A stretch of DNA of 64,000 nt from NCBI RefSeq assembly GCF_018139145.2, contig NC_059478.1:7254001-7318000 (forward strand). Direction: 5' to 3'. The notes under the pieces are model-generated. The model saw only the letters and a program-made list of their open reading frames with translations, did no database searches and was not told where the DNA came from. This document shows, piece by piece, positions 1 through 11,869 of the stretch. Source of the DNA: Gymnogyps californianus. Lineage: Eukaryota > Chordata > Aves > Accipitriformes > Cathartidae. The position numbers and the translations under genes were made by a program. Numbering within the stretch: position 1 is the stretch's first letter; every line of letters begins with the position of its first letter.

Positions 1-93
1 GATGGGCCGTGGGAGCCGCCATTTCCCAGGCGTTTAAAATTCACGGGGCGTTCGTGCCGACGTGCCAACGTGGCAAACTCTCATTAGGAGGCA

Positions 94-153
94 GCCAATA
101 TCCTGTCGAGCTTCCCGGCGCTCCGGCTATAAAAATCGCTTGGCTGTATAAAA
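94..153 (+). promoter_or_regulatory. CCAAT box followed by twin TATAAAA motifs
   Basis: CCAAT at 94-98 is followed by TATAAAA at 128-134 and again at 147-153. The spacing resembles a core promoter reading rightwards, antisense to LMX1A. No recognisable exon follows. It may be chance or an antisense non-coding promoter. Confidence 0.25.
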
Positions 154-3100
154 GCTAAACAGTAAACTAAGTCGGACATAGAGACCAGCTGCTTCGGACC
201 GGCTTGGCAAACAGAGATCCACGGGAGCACACTGGGTGCTGCTGGTGGGGAGATATCAGTCTCCCAGCTGGGTTATTTCTTGCCTTATCTTTTATTTCTA
301 TGCACCCCAGCTCACCCTCACACGGGGTTTTGCATAAATATCATCTGCGTGTGTTGTCAAGTTGTTGGGATGGGTTGGTTTGGTTTTTTTTTAATAGCAT
401 TTCCACAATGGGAAGCAGCTGTTGTGGTTAACAGGCTGCTCCGGAGCAAAAGCTGCGCTGCACATCGAGATATCTCAAAAGAGGCATCCTTCATTCATAG
501 CTCCGTGCACTAGAGAGCACTATAACATGTGTTTCGATGAAGTTTGTTAACTACTCGGCTAAACAAGCGCGCTGGAAATGCCAGAGGAATATGCTCTGGA
601 ATGAATGGAAATATTCATCTAAAAAGACATTAAATTTAAGCCATCTTTTTTTCCCCCCGCTCCGCTGAGCTCATGTTGCAGCTCTCTTCCAGTGCGTGCT
701 CTCGGGCTGGGGTTTCGGGAGAAACAAACGCTTGGGGCGCGTTTTGCAACCTCAGCGGCACCCGAGACAGGGCTGCGATAGCAGATGACGGCGCGCGGGG
801 GGGTTTCTCATGCCATCGGTGGTCCGGGGACGCGTCAGCAGAGGCAGCCCGGCAGTGGGCAGCCAGGATGGGCAGCTCACCGACCGTGATCCTGGCAAGC
901 GACCCGCTCCCAAATGACATCTCATGCGGGGAGAAGCAGAGCTGTTCTGCCTTTCGTGGGTCTGAGCATCAGCTCCCCGGAGGTATTGAGCATCCTAGAC
1001 GAGCTCAGTCTCATAATAAACAGGGATAAAGCCTTGGGAAAATTTGATTATCAAGTGTTTAAAATTCACTTGCTTCTCTAGAGCTTTTTCCTCTTCAGTC
1101 TGGGGAAGTTTGGGAGGGAAGTCTACATTTTTAGCTAATGCTTTCTTGAAAATTCAGTATTACACCAATGCAAATCCAAACCTCTTTTTGATTTCTGTGT
1201 AGCGACTGCATTTCAAGGTGGCTTCGGTAGCCATAAACATCCCCAAAAAAGGCTCTAATTGATGCCAGTAAACGAGAAGCATTCTCAGATCCTGATGTCA
1301 ATTAAAGGGGTCAGCATCCGTCATGGGGGGAAGACGCTCAGCAGGCTCCAAACTGGCCTAAAGGTGCTCAGCGCCAGAGCTGGTTGAGAGTGTTCCCATA
1401 AAATCATTTCCCTTCCTTCTACTTGCTCTATTTTATGTATATATCTATACACGCACATGCACATATGTACATACATTATGTGTTTTTTTCTGAAAAATCT
1501 TTGTTTTCCACTGAGTTTTTTCAATTCAGATGTGAGCCCAAGGGGACCTCTCTGGTTCAAGTCACTTGGGTACCAAAGGGCTGTGCCCAGGGATGCTGAG
1601 CAACCTGGAAAAGAGGGACCCTAGCACTCTCCTCCCACTTGGCAAAAGCCCTGGCTGGACCCCATCTCACCACTCCCTACCCGAAACATTCTTCTGGAGC
1701 TTTTTGATCTGAAAAATTCTCTTTTTTTTTTTTTCCTTAACCATTTTGATTTTCACACCAAGGCGTGCTGAGGCCGAGCGTTGACACGCTGGAATTTCCT
1801 TCCAGCCGCGAACCACCAATGCTCTGCCCCACGCACCCCTCAGCACCCACAGCCCTCCCCTGGGTGCTCCCATCGCCGGGGCACCCGAGGCAGCTGAGCG
1901 GGGATGTGGGAGCGAAGAGCAGAGACCTCTACAGGGGGGGAGAAGGGTGCAGGGACAGCCCTGTCCCCTGTGCCACCACCGGGCTCATGCCGCGGTCATG
2001 GTTGCAGGGGTGTGGGGCCGGTGCCCAGCTTGCCGGGCTACCTGAGACAGGTCCCAGTGCTGCCAAGGCGCCAGGATGAGCTTTTGATGGATTAGACAGT
2101 AAAAACAAACACGCTTTCTCTAGGAAACAGGTTCCTGCCACTCGTCTGCTCGGGGTTATTGCAGCGTCGGGGGCAGCAGCCCTTCCCAGCAGCCTCCGGC
2201 GGCCGTCGAGGCAGGATATTACTTTGTTGCTTATTCATTTTATTGCTTCTCCTTTCTAAATATTTGCTTGGCAGGGAAAGGATTCCCTTTACACAGTATC
2301 TGTTTTTACAGGTCAATTGAATTTCTGGCGCTCTCAATCCCTCTTTCCTTCCAATTGCATTTGCAAAACAAATATTGATTGTACCAATTAGCTGCGAACC
2401 CCTCGCGGAAGACGGCTCAACGCCTTCAGCCAGGAGAAGGCTCTCCTGGCCCCAAAACCTGTGCTAGTAGACGGAGCTGGTGAGACAGGAGCCCACAGAG
2501 CGGCAATGGCAGGGCAGGGCTCTGCAAAACCCCAGCAGGACCCTCTGGAAGACAACAGCAAAAATGATGTTGCTAATCCTTCCAGCTAGAAGACAACATC
2601 TTTGAAGGGTATTAAATTAAAGCTGGAGTGTCCCCTCACACCTGAGACAAGTGTAAACTACCCCGTGCCTATCGTTCACTCTGGAACCTAATGATTGCAA
2701 CCGAGGGAGACCACAAATGCCACCACCAGCAATAACAAATGTGTCCAGGTAGTAGGTTAGATCCGTTAACCCCCAAAGCCACCCATCCCCAGCAGAAGTC
2801 TCATTTCTTTCACTGAAACACTAAACGCACCAGCTCGTTGGGGCAGGGGTGGGGTAAGAAAGACACCCCCCTCCCACTACTCTAGGTGTTGGGGAGTCCC
2901 TTCTAGCTCTGCTCTTTTGCCTGGTGTGTGATAAGCAAGCAGCTTTGGGCAGCAGCATGGGCACACTTCTCCTGCCTGCCCCAGCAACATTTACTCTCCA
3001 GAAAAGCTGGCAGATGCCTTTTTTTAAGGGATAGACTAGACTCTGATGATAAAGGAGTACACACTGGGGTGCTTGGCCACAGAGCAAAGGACCACGATGA

Positions 3101-3690
3101 CACCTTCTTGCAAAATCACATCCTTTAAATTAAAAAAAAAAAAATAAAAAAGGTAAGTTTTTCCCCCAGATGTCTTTAGGGTTTGCCTGTGCTGGGTTTT
3201 TCTGAGCTGCCTCACCAAAAGCAACAGGCACATCCAACCCAAGCACCGCGTCACACTTTTTCACACTGATTTCATTGCTCTGGGTTTTATTTGTGGTTTC
3301 CTTGGGAGGTTTTGTCAAAATCCTCACTGCCACAGGGAGAAAGGAAAGACGTCTCAGTGGAAAAATCAGTCAGCATTAAAAACTTGCTGTGTTTTGCTCC
3401 GACGCAGTCTAAATAACTTTTAAAAGAACAAATGAGATCACTGAATCGCACGACGGTGCGAGTCACGGTGGGGATCCTTCACCCTGCACATGGAGAGCCG
3501 CACCAGCCTTTGGTGGCTTTTATCTGATCCCGGCACTGTCTGGGACAGCGATGCCAGCTCTGGTGTCACTCCAGCAGGAGCTGTGACACAGCCCCACAGC
3601 TCACAACCCACCGGATCGCCACTGGGGAAGCATTCAGAGCACACTGTTAAATATGTCCTGCCCGTGTCAAAAGTCACAGCCCAAGGCAAA

Positions 3691-3710
3691 GGCGGGGGGG
3701 GGGGAGGGGG
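3691..3710. repeat. G-rich run
   Basis: A run of 11 G, one A, then 5 G, preceded by GGC; potential G-quadruplex sequence within LMX1A intron 2. Confidence 0.85.
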
Positions 3711-4251
3711 TGCGGCAAGGGGGGAGGCTGCTGGATTAGCCACCGAGGCGGGAGTCCCCGTCCGCAGCCTGCCAGGGCCGGGATGTAGACTATCCTGCTG
3801 CAATAGCACAGGAGAGATGCTGAGCACGGCTAGCGGCTGGTCTGTCCCGGAGAGGATTCCCAGGCTGCCGGCGATGCCCAGCCTGGGAAAAGCCTCTCTT
3901 TCCAGCTCTCTACCTTAAAATGATGCTGCAAATCCCAGAAAGCAGAGACAGTCCACAGCCCCCTCGATATCCCCTGCAGCCTAGGGAAGGCAGATTGCCC
4001 AGCCCAGCCTGGGCGTGCAGGGCTGGCCCAGCATCTGGGAGAAATGCTTTTTCCCCCAAAACGTGGGATATTTTTTTCCCCACATTTCTCCAAATCACAG
4101 CCGGGGGAATTCAGGTTCCCCCTGCAGTGCTAGGGTAAAATGAAGCAAGAAAACAGAGCAGTCGCCCTCCCATAGCCAGACTCAGGGTGCAGGGTCTGGT
4201 ACCACGGGGGCGTCGGGTCCCCCCTGCAAGCTGAGCTAAAGCCAGGACAGA

Positions 4252-4296
4252 GATGTCGATATATAAGATGCTGACGTATAAGATGTCAATCTATAA
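4252..4296. repeat. 15-bp imperfect tandem repeat, 3 copies
   Basis: Three consecutive 15-mers of the form GATGyyrAyrTATAA occupy 4252-4266, 4267-4281 and 4282-4296. Each differs from the others at only a few positions. It is a short minisatellite-like array with no coding role seen. Confidence 0.85.
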
Positions 4297-7200
4297 GCCA
4301 GTCCCATCTGATGACAGCATGCACACATCCAGCGTCCCGGGGTGGAGGGCGGGAAGCAGATGCCTGGTTAGAGAAAGGAGGGATCAGCCACGAACCGCTC
4401 ACACTCCTCTGCATCTTGGACAAGTTACGAAGCTGTTTGGCTCCATGTTTTGGGCTCGGGCCCATCTCTCCGGTTTAAAGCAGCTGAACCGAGCCCAAAG
4501 GCTCATTAAGTTGGTCTGCCTGGAGCTGGTTCCACCACCAGAACATTTCATCCCAACGTGTAGTCGATGTTCTTCTCTGCAGCTACAAGGGATTTGTGGT
4601 GAGCAAGAGGAGGCAGCCCCCATGGCTGGGGCAGTGCTGCCAGCTCCCGGCGTTTCACCTGAAATGGGGGACAGCGGGTGCTGGAGGCCCTGTGCCCACA
4701 GCCTGGGATTGGGTGAGAATCCCACTTTTTCACTATTTCCCTATTACCTCCTCCCATTTTAAACTGATCTCCCTGGGCTGCATCAGGAATGGGAGCTCTT
4801 GGGCTGGCAAGTCCCACGAGCTCGGAAAGGAGCAGGCAAAGGCAAAGAGCCCAGTATTTACCCTCAATTCATGTCAAATGACATGATGGGAAAACCAAGG
4901 TCAGGAGCATTTATTTATTTTGCCAGCCTGTCTCCTGGACATGCAGGGCAGAGGCAGCCTGAATCCCCCTCCCTCGCGTCAAGCAACACGTGCGTCCATT
5001 CCCTCCCAGTGACATCCCTAAGAAGACGTCACCATGCCACCTCCCAGCCTTGCTGAACCCTCTAAAGGTCAGCACCAAAGGCATGTCCACCACATATGGT
5101 TATTAGTTCTCCATGGGTCCGTCCATCCCTCCACTACAGCTGGGTGAACAATTCACAGCGCATAAATTTATCTAGCAGATCTCAGCCCACGTGCTGTTTG
5201 CTAACAGTCTGTAGAGAGGCTATATTTTATCCCTTTGGGTTTCTTGGCCAGCATTCAAGCTCCTGACCCTGATTTATTCGCAATCGGTCAAGAGCCACAT
5301 TTCATCTCCATAGGCCACGTCTGCACAGAGCTATTCGAAGCACGTGGCTCGACGTCCCACAGCAGCGCCGGGGCACCTTGCCGTAAGCCGGCCCCGGTTC
5401 TTTGTGGCACCTCCAAGAGGTAACCAGGGGGGTTTTGTGTTCAAAAATAGGCTCTGCGGGGGCAAACTTTGCCTGACGAGAGCAGCGTGGCTGGAACAAA
5501 CCGCATCTCTTCTGCGCACGAGGGCGATGAGAGCTCCAGATGCCGGCCAAGGCTGGCTCGCCGCCTGTCCTCATCCCATCTCACCACCTCTTTGTCTACC
5601 TCTCTGCCTATTTATAGTCATGGAAGACCTTTGCACAACGCCCGAGCAGCCAGAGGGTTGAGTGTATAGGCGGGATGGTAAATGCCGCTCTAACTTTCCA
5701 AAGTTCTTTGCCTTCTGCCTCCCAAGGGGGCTGCCACGGAGAGCCAGGCACGCACCCTGCCTTTGAGACAAGACCTTGGGACCAGCCAGAAAATGCCTCT
5801 CAGAGCTACATCCATCGCCAACCTGGCCCTGGGGATTTCATAAACCACCCTATGCTGCGTCTCAGCGAGTCTTTACTAGGGGAGCAATCACGCTCACACA
5901 AATGTGAGCATCCCTCTGTGAACCCAAACCAGACAAAATAATCAAGATGACGGGAGAGGTACAGAGTAGTCTGCAGAATTCAGAGAAACAGAGTGATGTG
6001 AAGGATCAGGGTTAGTATCAGCCCTATCTGACATCTTCATTGGCAATTGCAGTTGGGGACTAATTAGCATGTTAATAACATTAGCAGGAGATAATAAACT
6101 GGAGAGGATGGAACGGAGCAAAACAATCTGAAGGGGACCCTGGAGAGATTAAAAAAAAATAACAAAGGAAAATCAGCTTGGAAAAACGCAGCTTCTGCAG
6201 TCCGGGGGAAAAACATCCGGAGCAGATGCTGTGGCGGGAGGAGGAAGGCGGGAGCAGGGAAGCGGAAAGCGGCTCGGTGCGGGAGCGGCGTGTCGGGCAG
6301 GCAAAGGAAGGCAGCCCACTGGGTCCTCTGCAAGCCAGGTCATGGGTCTTGCCTGCGAGCAGCTCAGTGAGCGGGGCAGTCTGCAAGGTTTCACTGGGAG
6401 AGTTGGAGAAGCACCGCACGCTGGCGATCCACAGGGTGGATTGGGGTAGTGCCTTGTAGGAAAAAATAATATCCCAAGAAGAACTGTTAAATGCAACTCG
6501 ACTTCATCTGGAGCCGTTTCCCCGTGCCTGGACTTGGGAAGCCCTGTCACGCGAACATTTCCCCTCTGAGCAGCGGCTGTGTGCCTGGTTCCCAGGCAGA
6601 TTGGCCACGTACGGGAAGGGGAGAGGTGGCAGAGGGCTGCCACCTTCACCCTGGCCAGGCAAGGCAGGGGGACAGCAGTTGGTACCCAGAGCTAATGGCT
6701 GTGTTCACACTACTAGAGGAGATCCTCACTGCCCAGTTGTACATAGAAGTAATTCCTCCTCCTCTGCAGAGCCTCACATTGCCACCTTCACTCACTGCAC
6801 GCCATGTATCGACCAGCACAAAGTGCTGGATGCCCCTGCCCTCCGGCCACGCTGAAGGCCCTCGTGTCTGCTCCATCACACGAGCCCCTGGACCGCTTGG
6901 TGAAAGCTGCACCATCACGGTCTTACGGGACACAGGATGAGGGGTGGACCCTGAGGGTGGGACACCTTGGCGGTCCTAGTCCTGGTATCACTGCTAGTCT
7001 ACACTTAATAATAAGATGGATAGAATTGTTTTCTTATAGGAAAATCCTATAATAACTCAAATGACAAAAATGGGGTAACCTGCGTGCCTTTCTTACAAGG
7101 ATCCTAATGAACCTGCACCTCCCGGCGCAAACCAGGTGGCTGCAAAACCAGGCAGGATGCAAGTGCTTATGGGGGGAGGATGGTGAGGCTGCAGCCGCTC

Positions 7201-10200
7201 TCACACTGCTCTGGGAGCCCCAAGCGAGACAGATGAAACGGCATGAAACACCCCTTCAGCAGTAATCCTAACCTCACAATTACAATGGCAGGAGGGACTT
7301 TGCCCATCCCCGTGATGTACGGGGTGAACAGGAGAGCTCAGAGAGGCTCGCCTGGTCTCTGCAGCTCTGCTTCACCAACAGCTCCTTCTGCCAAATAAAA
7401 AACAGCAGCCGGCAGGATAGCAAGGAAAGGGCTGGGCTCATTAAAAGCACCCTTCATCTGAGACACAACTGCTCCTTAGCCTCTCAGCTGGAGCCCTACG
7501 CCCCCAAACCCTGGTGCTTCCCGACCGCGCATCCTTGGGTGTCACTGTCTCCTCTCCCAGTGCCTGATAATTCAGGTGGACCAAGCAGAACCTGAGTCAC
7601 TGCCACTTGTCCCCACCACCTGGGGACAAGGAAAGTCACACCAGCCACGTCACGGTGTCTCCTCTAAACGGCTGCTGTCATTCCTGATGTCTGAGTGCTC
7701 CAGCCCTTCCCTGGACCATTTGGAGGGTTTAAAAGTGCAACCAATTCAAGGGAAACCCAGATTTCTAACCCGCCAGGACCAGTGCTACAGCATGCAGGAG
7801 CTCCAGAGGCGCTGGGCTGTGCAGCCACCTGGCATAAGGAAGGGGCAGGAGTTTTATCGCCCAAATGGGGATTAAAGCGGTTCCTGATGCACAAGTATCT
7901 GGAGGCAGGCAGGGAGGAGGGGAGATGCTTTCCCGTGATTTGCGGGCTGTTCTCGGGCTGTCCTTGCTGCCAGGTCTTGGGCAATTTGATGACTTTTGTT
8001 GCAAACTGGAAGAACAGGAGACATATGCGAAGGAGGAAACTTGCATTCCTCTCGCCTAAGAAATCCCTTCTCACTTCCCCCCAAATCGTACATACACCCA
8101 ACCTCAGCCTCTCCGCGTTGGCTTGGACACCAGCTCCCCTCCCACACCCAGATGACCTACTCATCCAGAAATGGCCAGGGCCCATGGCCGGGGCGTTATC
8201 CTCTCCTCCTTTCCTTCCCTTCCCTGCCTGTGTCCTGCCTGCATAGCCCTGCTGGCAGCCAGGGCAGGCAGGGGGACACTTCACCCTCCGCTGCCGAGCA
8301 GAGAGGCAGAAAACGCCAGATAAAAACAGCCTCTCCCAGCAGCATCGGTGCGAAGGGGACCCCAAGTCTCCAAAACTCCCCCCAGCCCCTCCGCAAGCTG
8401 CATCCCAAGCACCTCCACACCTCCTCTTCCAGAGACGTCCCTGGTGGCTTGCGAACATGGATGTTGTATTTCTCCGCCCCTATTCCCCAGAAAAAAATCC
8501 ACACTGGGTGCTCCCTGCCTTTGGGAGCAGTGGCCCCCAAAGCCAGACAGGGATGTGACCCACTGGGCAGGGGTGGTGGACATGGCGATGGACATGGCAC
8601 AGCAGGCCACCATGCCTATAGCATCTCCCCTCCCTCAGGTGCCTCCTCTGTCCCTGGAAGTCCTCTGTGGGATGCGGAGGTGGGAAAGGATTCGCACAAA
8701 GCTGAAACACAGCAGTAATGTCACCTCAGGCCACGAGGCCATGTATTCGCAGGCAGAAAGCCAAAGCCTGCCTGAGAGCCTGAGCTTGCTCGAGCCCGCT
8801 GTGAAAGCCTGTGGGGAAGGTATGCGTCAGGAGGAACACCAGCTGAGCATGAACAGAGTCCAAATCAAAGCAACACAGAGTCCCTGGTTGGGGAACCAAC
8901 TGCTGAGAGATTCTCCCTGCTTACTTCCACAGTGCGTTACCACTGAAGCCTAATGATGTCACCTGCCAAACTGTTGAACACCTTCTGAGTTGATACCTCC
9001 CGGGACGGTTCAGGCAGAGTGGCCTGCGTCACCAGCATGGAAAGGTGCCTCCAAGCCCTCTCCTGAGAGGGAGAAAGCAGGGCACTCATTTCATCGGACT
9101 GCAAAACAGCTTCTCCATCCTTGTGGCCATCACAAGGTACTTCCCACCTCTACCTGCTTATCACCAGAAAGCGTCTATAAGGCTGAGTAAAACTCACTTC
9201 CAAAAGAAAACCCCGTCCCCCAGGGTCAGCCGTGCCGCTTTGGGGAGTTTCTCACTGGTGAAAAGGTGAAGCTGAGACCTCGCATGAAAACTGCAGGGAG
9301 AAACCCGGCAGCGCTGGGTTAAGCAAGACCCTGCAATCTGGCCACGGGGCGTTCGCCTGTGCAATCTTGGCTTTGTAACGGGTTCGCAGGTCCATTAAAC
9401 AAAGTGAGACAGAAAATTGGACGCCAGCTCCTGCTCCGTGGAGTGAGAGCCGCCCTGCTCCAAGCCCATCTTGCCGGGGCCTCCTGAATTTCTTTTCCCC
9501 CCTTTCTACAGCAGAATAAAGACAAAGCCCAAGCTCAGCCCCAGATCAAACACAACCTCACACGTGCTCAAGGGGAATGACCAGCACTGGAGCGGTAGGA
9601 ATGAAGCACAGACCTCGCATGGACCTTTCCGCCCCCATTTCCACACCCAGCTGGATTTAGGGCTTCTTGGCTGGGGTGGGACCCTTCTGGATAAGAGGAG
9701 AAAAGGCTCCAGGGTGGATCCCACCGTTTCCTATTCCAGGAAGGCCAGAGCCCCTTTGAACTCCATCCTTCTGCTGGAGAGAGCGAAATCTGGAGATGCA
9801 AAAACACACACCCCAACGCTAATCTAGACTTACACCTTCCCCGGTGTCAAGCACTGTCATCCTGAAAACATCACAGACCCGTGCATGTGCCAGGCAGCCC
9901 CACAACAGACAGACAAGCTGGACGTGATCTGCTACACCGACGTTAACGGGCAGCCGAATATCAGCCACTAGATTTGATCTTTTAAGCACCAGCGCCTTGC
10001 CCCAGGCAGCCAGCAAGACTATTATTAGGGCTCGAGGCAGCCTGGCCGCTGACTGCTTTCCCTGCAAGCACTGCCCCATGAAAGGATGCGCAATTCCCAC
10101 CGTGGTACCCCTCATTGCATAGATATTGGATTTGGGAAATACTTTTCTCCTGCAGGCGAAACGGTTTGGTTTTTTTTTTTCCCATGCCTGCCCTTTCAAA

Positions 10201-11237
10201 TGAGAGTGGTTTAACACTGTTTGCCGAGCTCCCCGGCTCTTTGCGGCCGGCACCACCTCCAACCGTCTGGGGAAAACCCAACATGTGCCCCAGATGGTAA
10301 AAGCAGGTCTGTCACCAAAAGCCACCGGCATCCCTAAAGCCCACCCAACCCCATCCCTGCGGTGCGGGGGGAGCCTGAGGAAAAGCAAACCAGAGGAGGT
10401 AGCAAGCAAATGAAAGGCATTGCTGGAGGGGGGAGGCAGCAAACAGCCCCACACGCCAGCATCTCCCTGTGAAATAGCTCAGTGGCCCCGTCCACGGGCT
10501 GGGGAGTTGGCGAGGAGGGGCTGGGGACCCCTAGAAACCTGCAAACAGCTTTAGGACAGCTCATGGCAGGAGCGGAGAGACGGACGTATACATCAGAACA
10601 GATTGTGAAAGCAAGATAAGACACCACCTGTCTTGCTATAGCAGCTAAAAGTCCCCCTGAAGCAGCTCCCTGAGCTGGGGTGAGCTCAGCAGAGGCATAG
10701 GACCACCCAAGACACCGACGCCAAAGGCTGCAAGGTGCCCCGATGCTGCTGCGATGGGTGCTGGATGCAATGGGCATCCTCAACCTAGCGCAAACAGCCC
10801 TGTCCTGTGCTGCTCCTCCAGGAACTGCTGTGGCTTTACAATGCACCTTTGGATGTAACCGGACCCTGTTTTGCACCCTAACATCGCTCGTTATTGCAGC
10901 GTGTAAAACAAACCCTTTGATAATCTCATTTTCCAGGTTGTAAACTCACTCGTCGGTTGCTGGGATAAGGATGCACGGGGGCCTTGCCTCACCACGCTAT
11001 GTTTCTAATGATCTCAAGATCCTCAATGGGGAATTGTGCCTGGTTTCTGCAAACTATTATCTAATCTAATTCCCTGCATCCCATTACTTAAGGACTTACA
11101 ACACACAACCTCCCCTGAAATGGTTTCTGGTAAATTCTTTGAAAGCTCTTCTGGTCCTCACATCATCGTCAGGGTCAGCCACGCATTAATGGCAAAGCAT
11201 TTATGCGCCGGGTAACTCATTCCCTGGCAAGCGAGTT

Positions 11238-11273
11238 TGTTTATGCTTTTTAAATTCAGGAAGCAATTAATAG
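11238..11273. promoter_or_regulatory. Forkhead plus homeodomain motif pair (enhancer candidate)
   Basis: TGTTTAT (11238-11244), a forkhead-type site, lies 19 bp from CAATTAATAG (11264-11273), a homeodomain-type site, within LMX1A intron 2. FOXA and LMX1 factors co-operate in midbrain dopaminergic progenitors, which makes this pairing of interest. Conservation is unknown. Confidence 0.25.
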
Positions 11274-11746
11274 TTGCCACAAAAGCAACGTGCTTCTCTT
11301 GGGTGAGGGCCATAAAACCCTGACTTGCCTTGGGGAATTCAGATGCCTCCATCTCAGCAGACACCTTCCATGAGCGTGGCGGTTGCAAGGTAAATCCTAA
11401 TGCTGAATAACTGATGCTAGGAAATCTTCATGCACTCGCTAACCTGCAGAGTCGTGACTGTGGCTTCCCGAGCCAGCTCAAGGTGACTGTTTCAGGGAAC
11501 AGCACTGCCAACGTCAAGAAGTCAAACAAACGCAAGACCTGAGTGTCTTCCAGCTTTTCCTAGAGCCAGAGAGCTAGAAGTGCTCCCCACTGAAAGGTAG
11601 GGGAGGACTTCATTGAATCCCCTGACTCTGGGACTTGGAGCTTTAAAAACCAAAAAGCCACAGATAATGCTGTGGATGAAGCCAGGCTCCCAGCAGAATC
11701 TGTAGAACTGATGAGGTATCCTGTAGAAAGGTGGAAAACTCCAGCC

Positions 11747-11869
11747 CCTGGTGCCCAGCATCCTCTGCTCACACTGAAAACCCAGTCCCTGGAGCTCAGC
11801 ATGCTGTGCTCACACCAAAAACCTGGTCCCTGGAGCCCAGCATCCTCTGCTTACACTGAACAACTGCAG
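11747..11869. repeat. 41-bp imperfect tandem repeat, about 3 copies
   Basis: Units start at 11747, 11788 and 11829. Each begins CCTGGnGCnCAGCAT and continues through GCTCACAC or GCTTACAC. The third unit diverges at its 3' end. It is a local tandem triplication inside LMX1A intron 2. Confidence 0.88.

Noticed and set aside
581..599. Hairpin CCAGAG-(7)-CTCTGG
   Set aside because: A six-base stem is common by chance and nothing else suggests an RNA structure here.
6337..6349. DR1-like nuclear receptor element AGGTCATGGGTCT
   Set aside because: The second half-site is imperfect and the location deep in LMX1A intron 2 has no supporting context; expected by chance in a window of this size.
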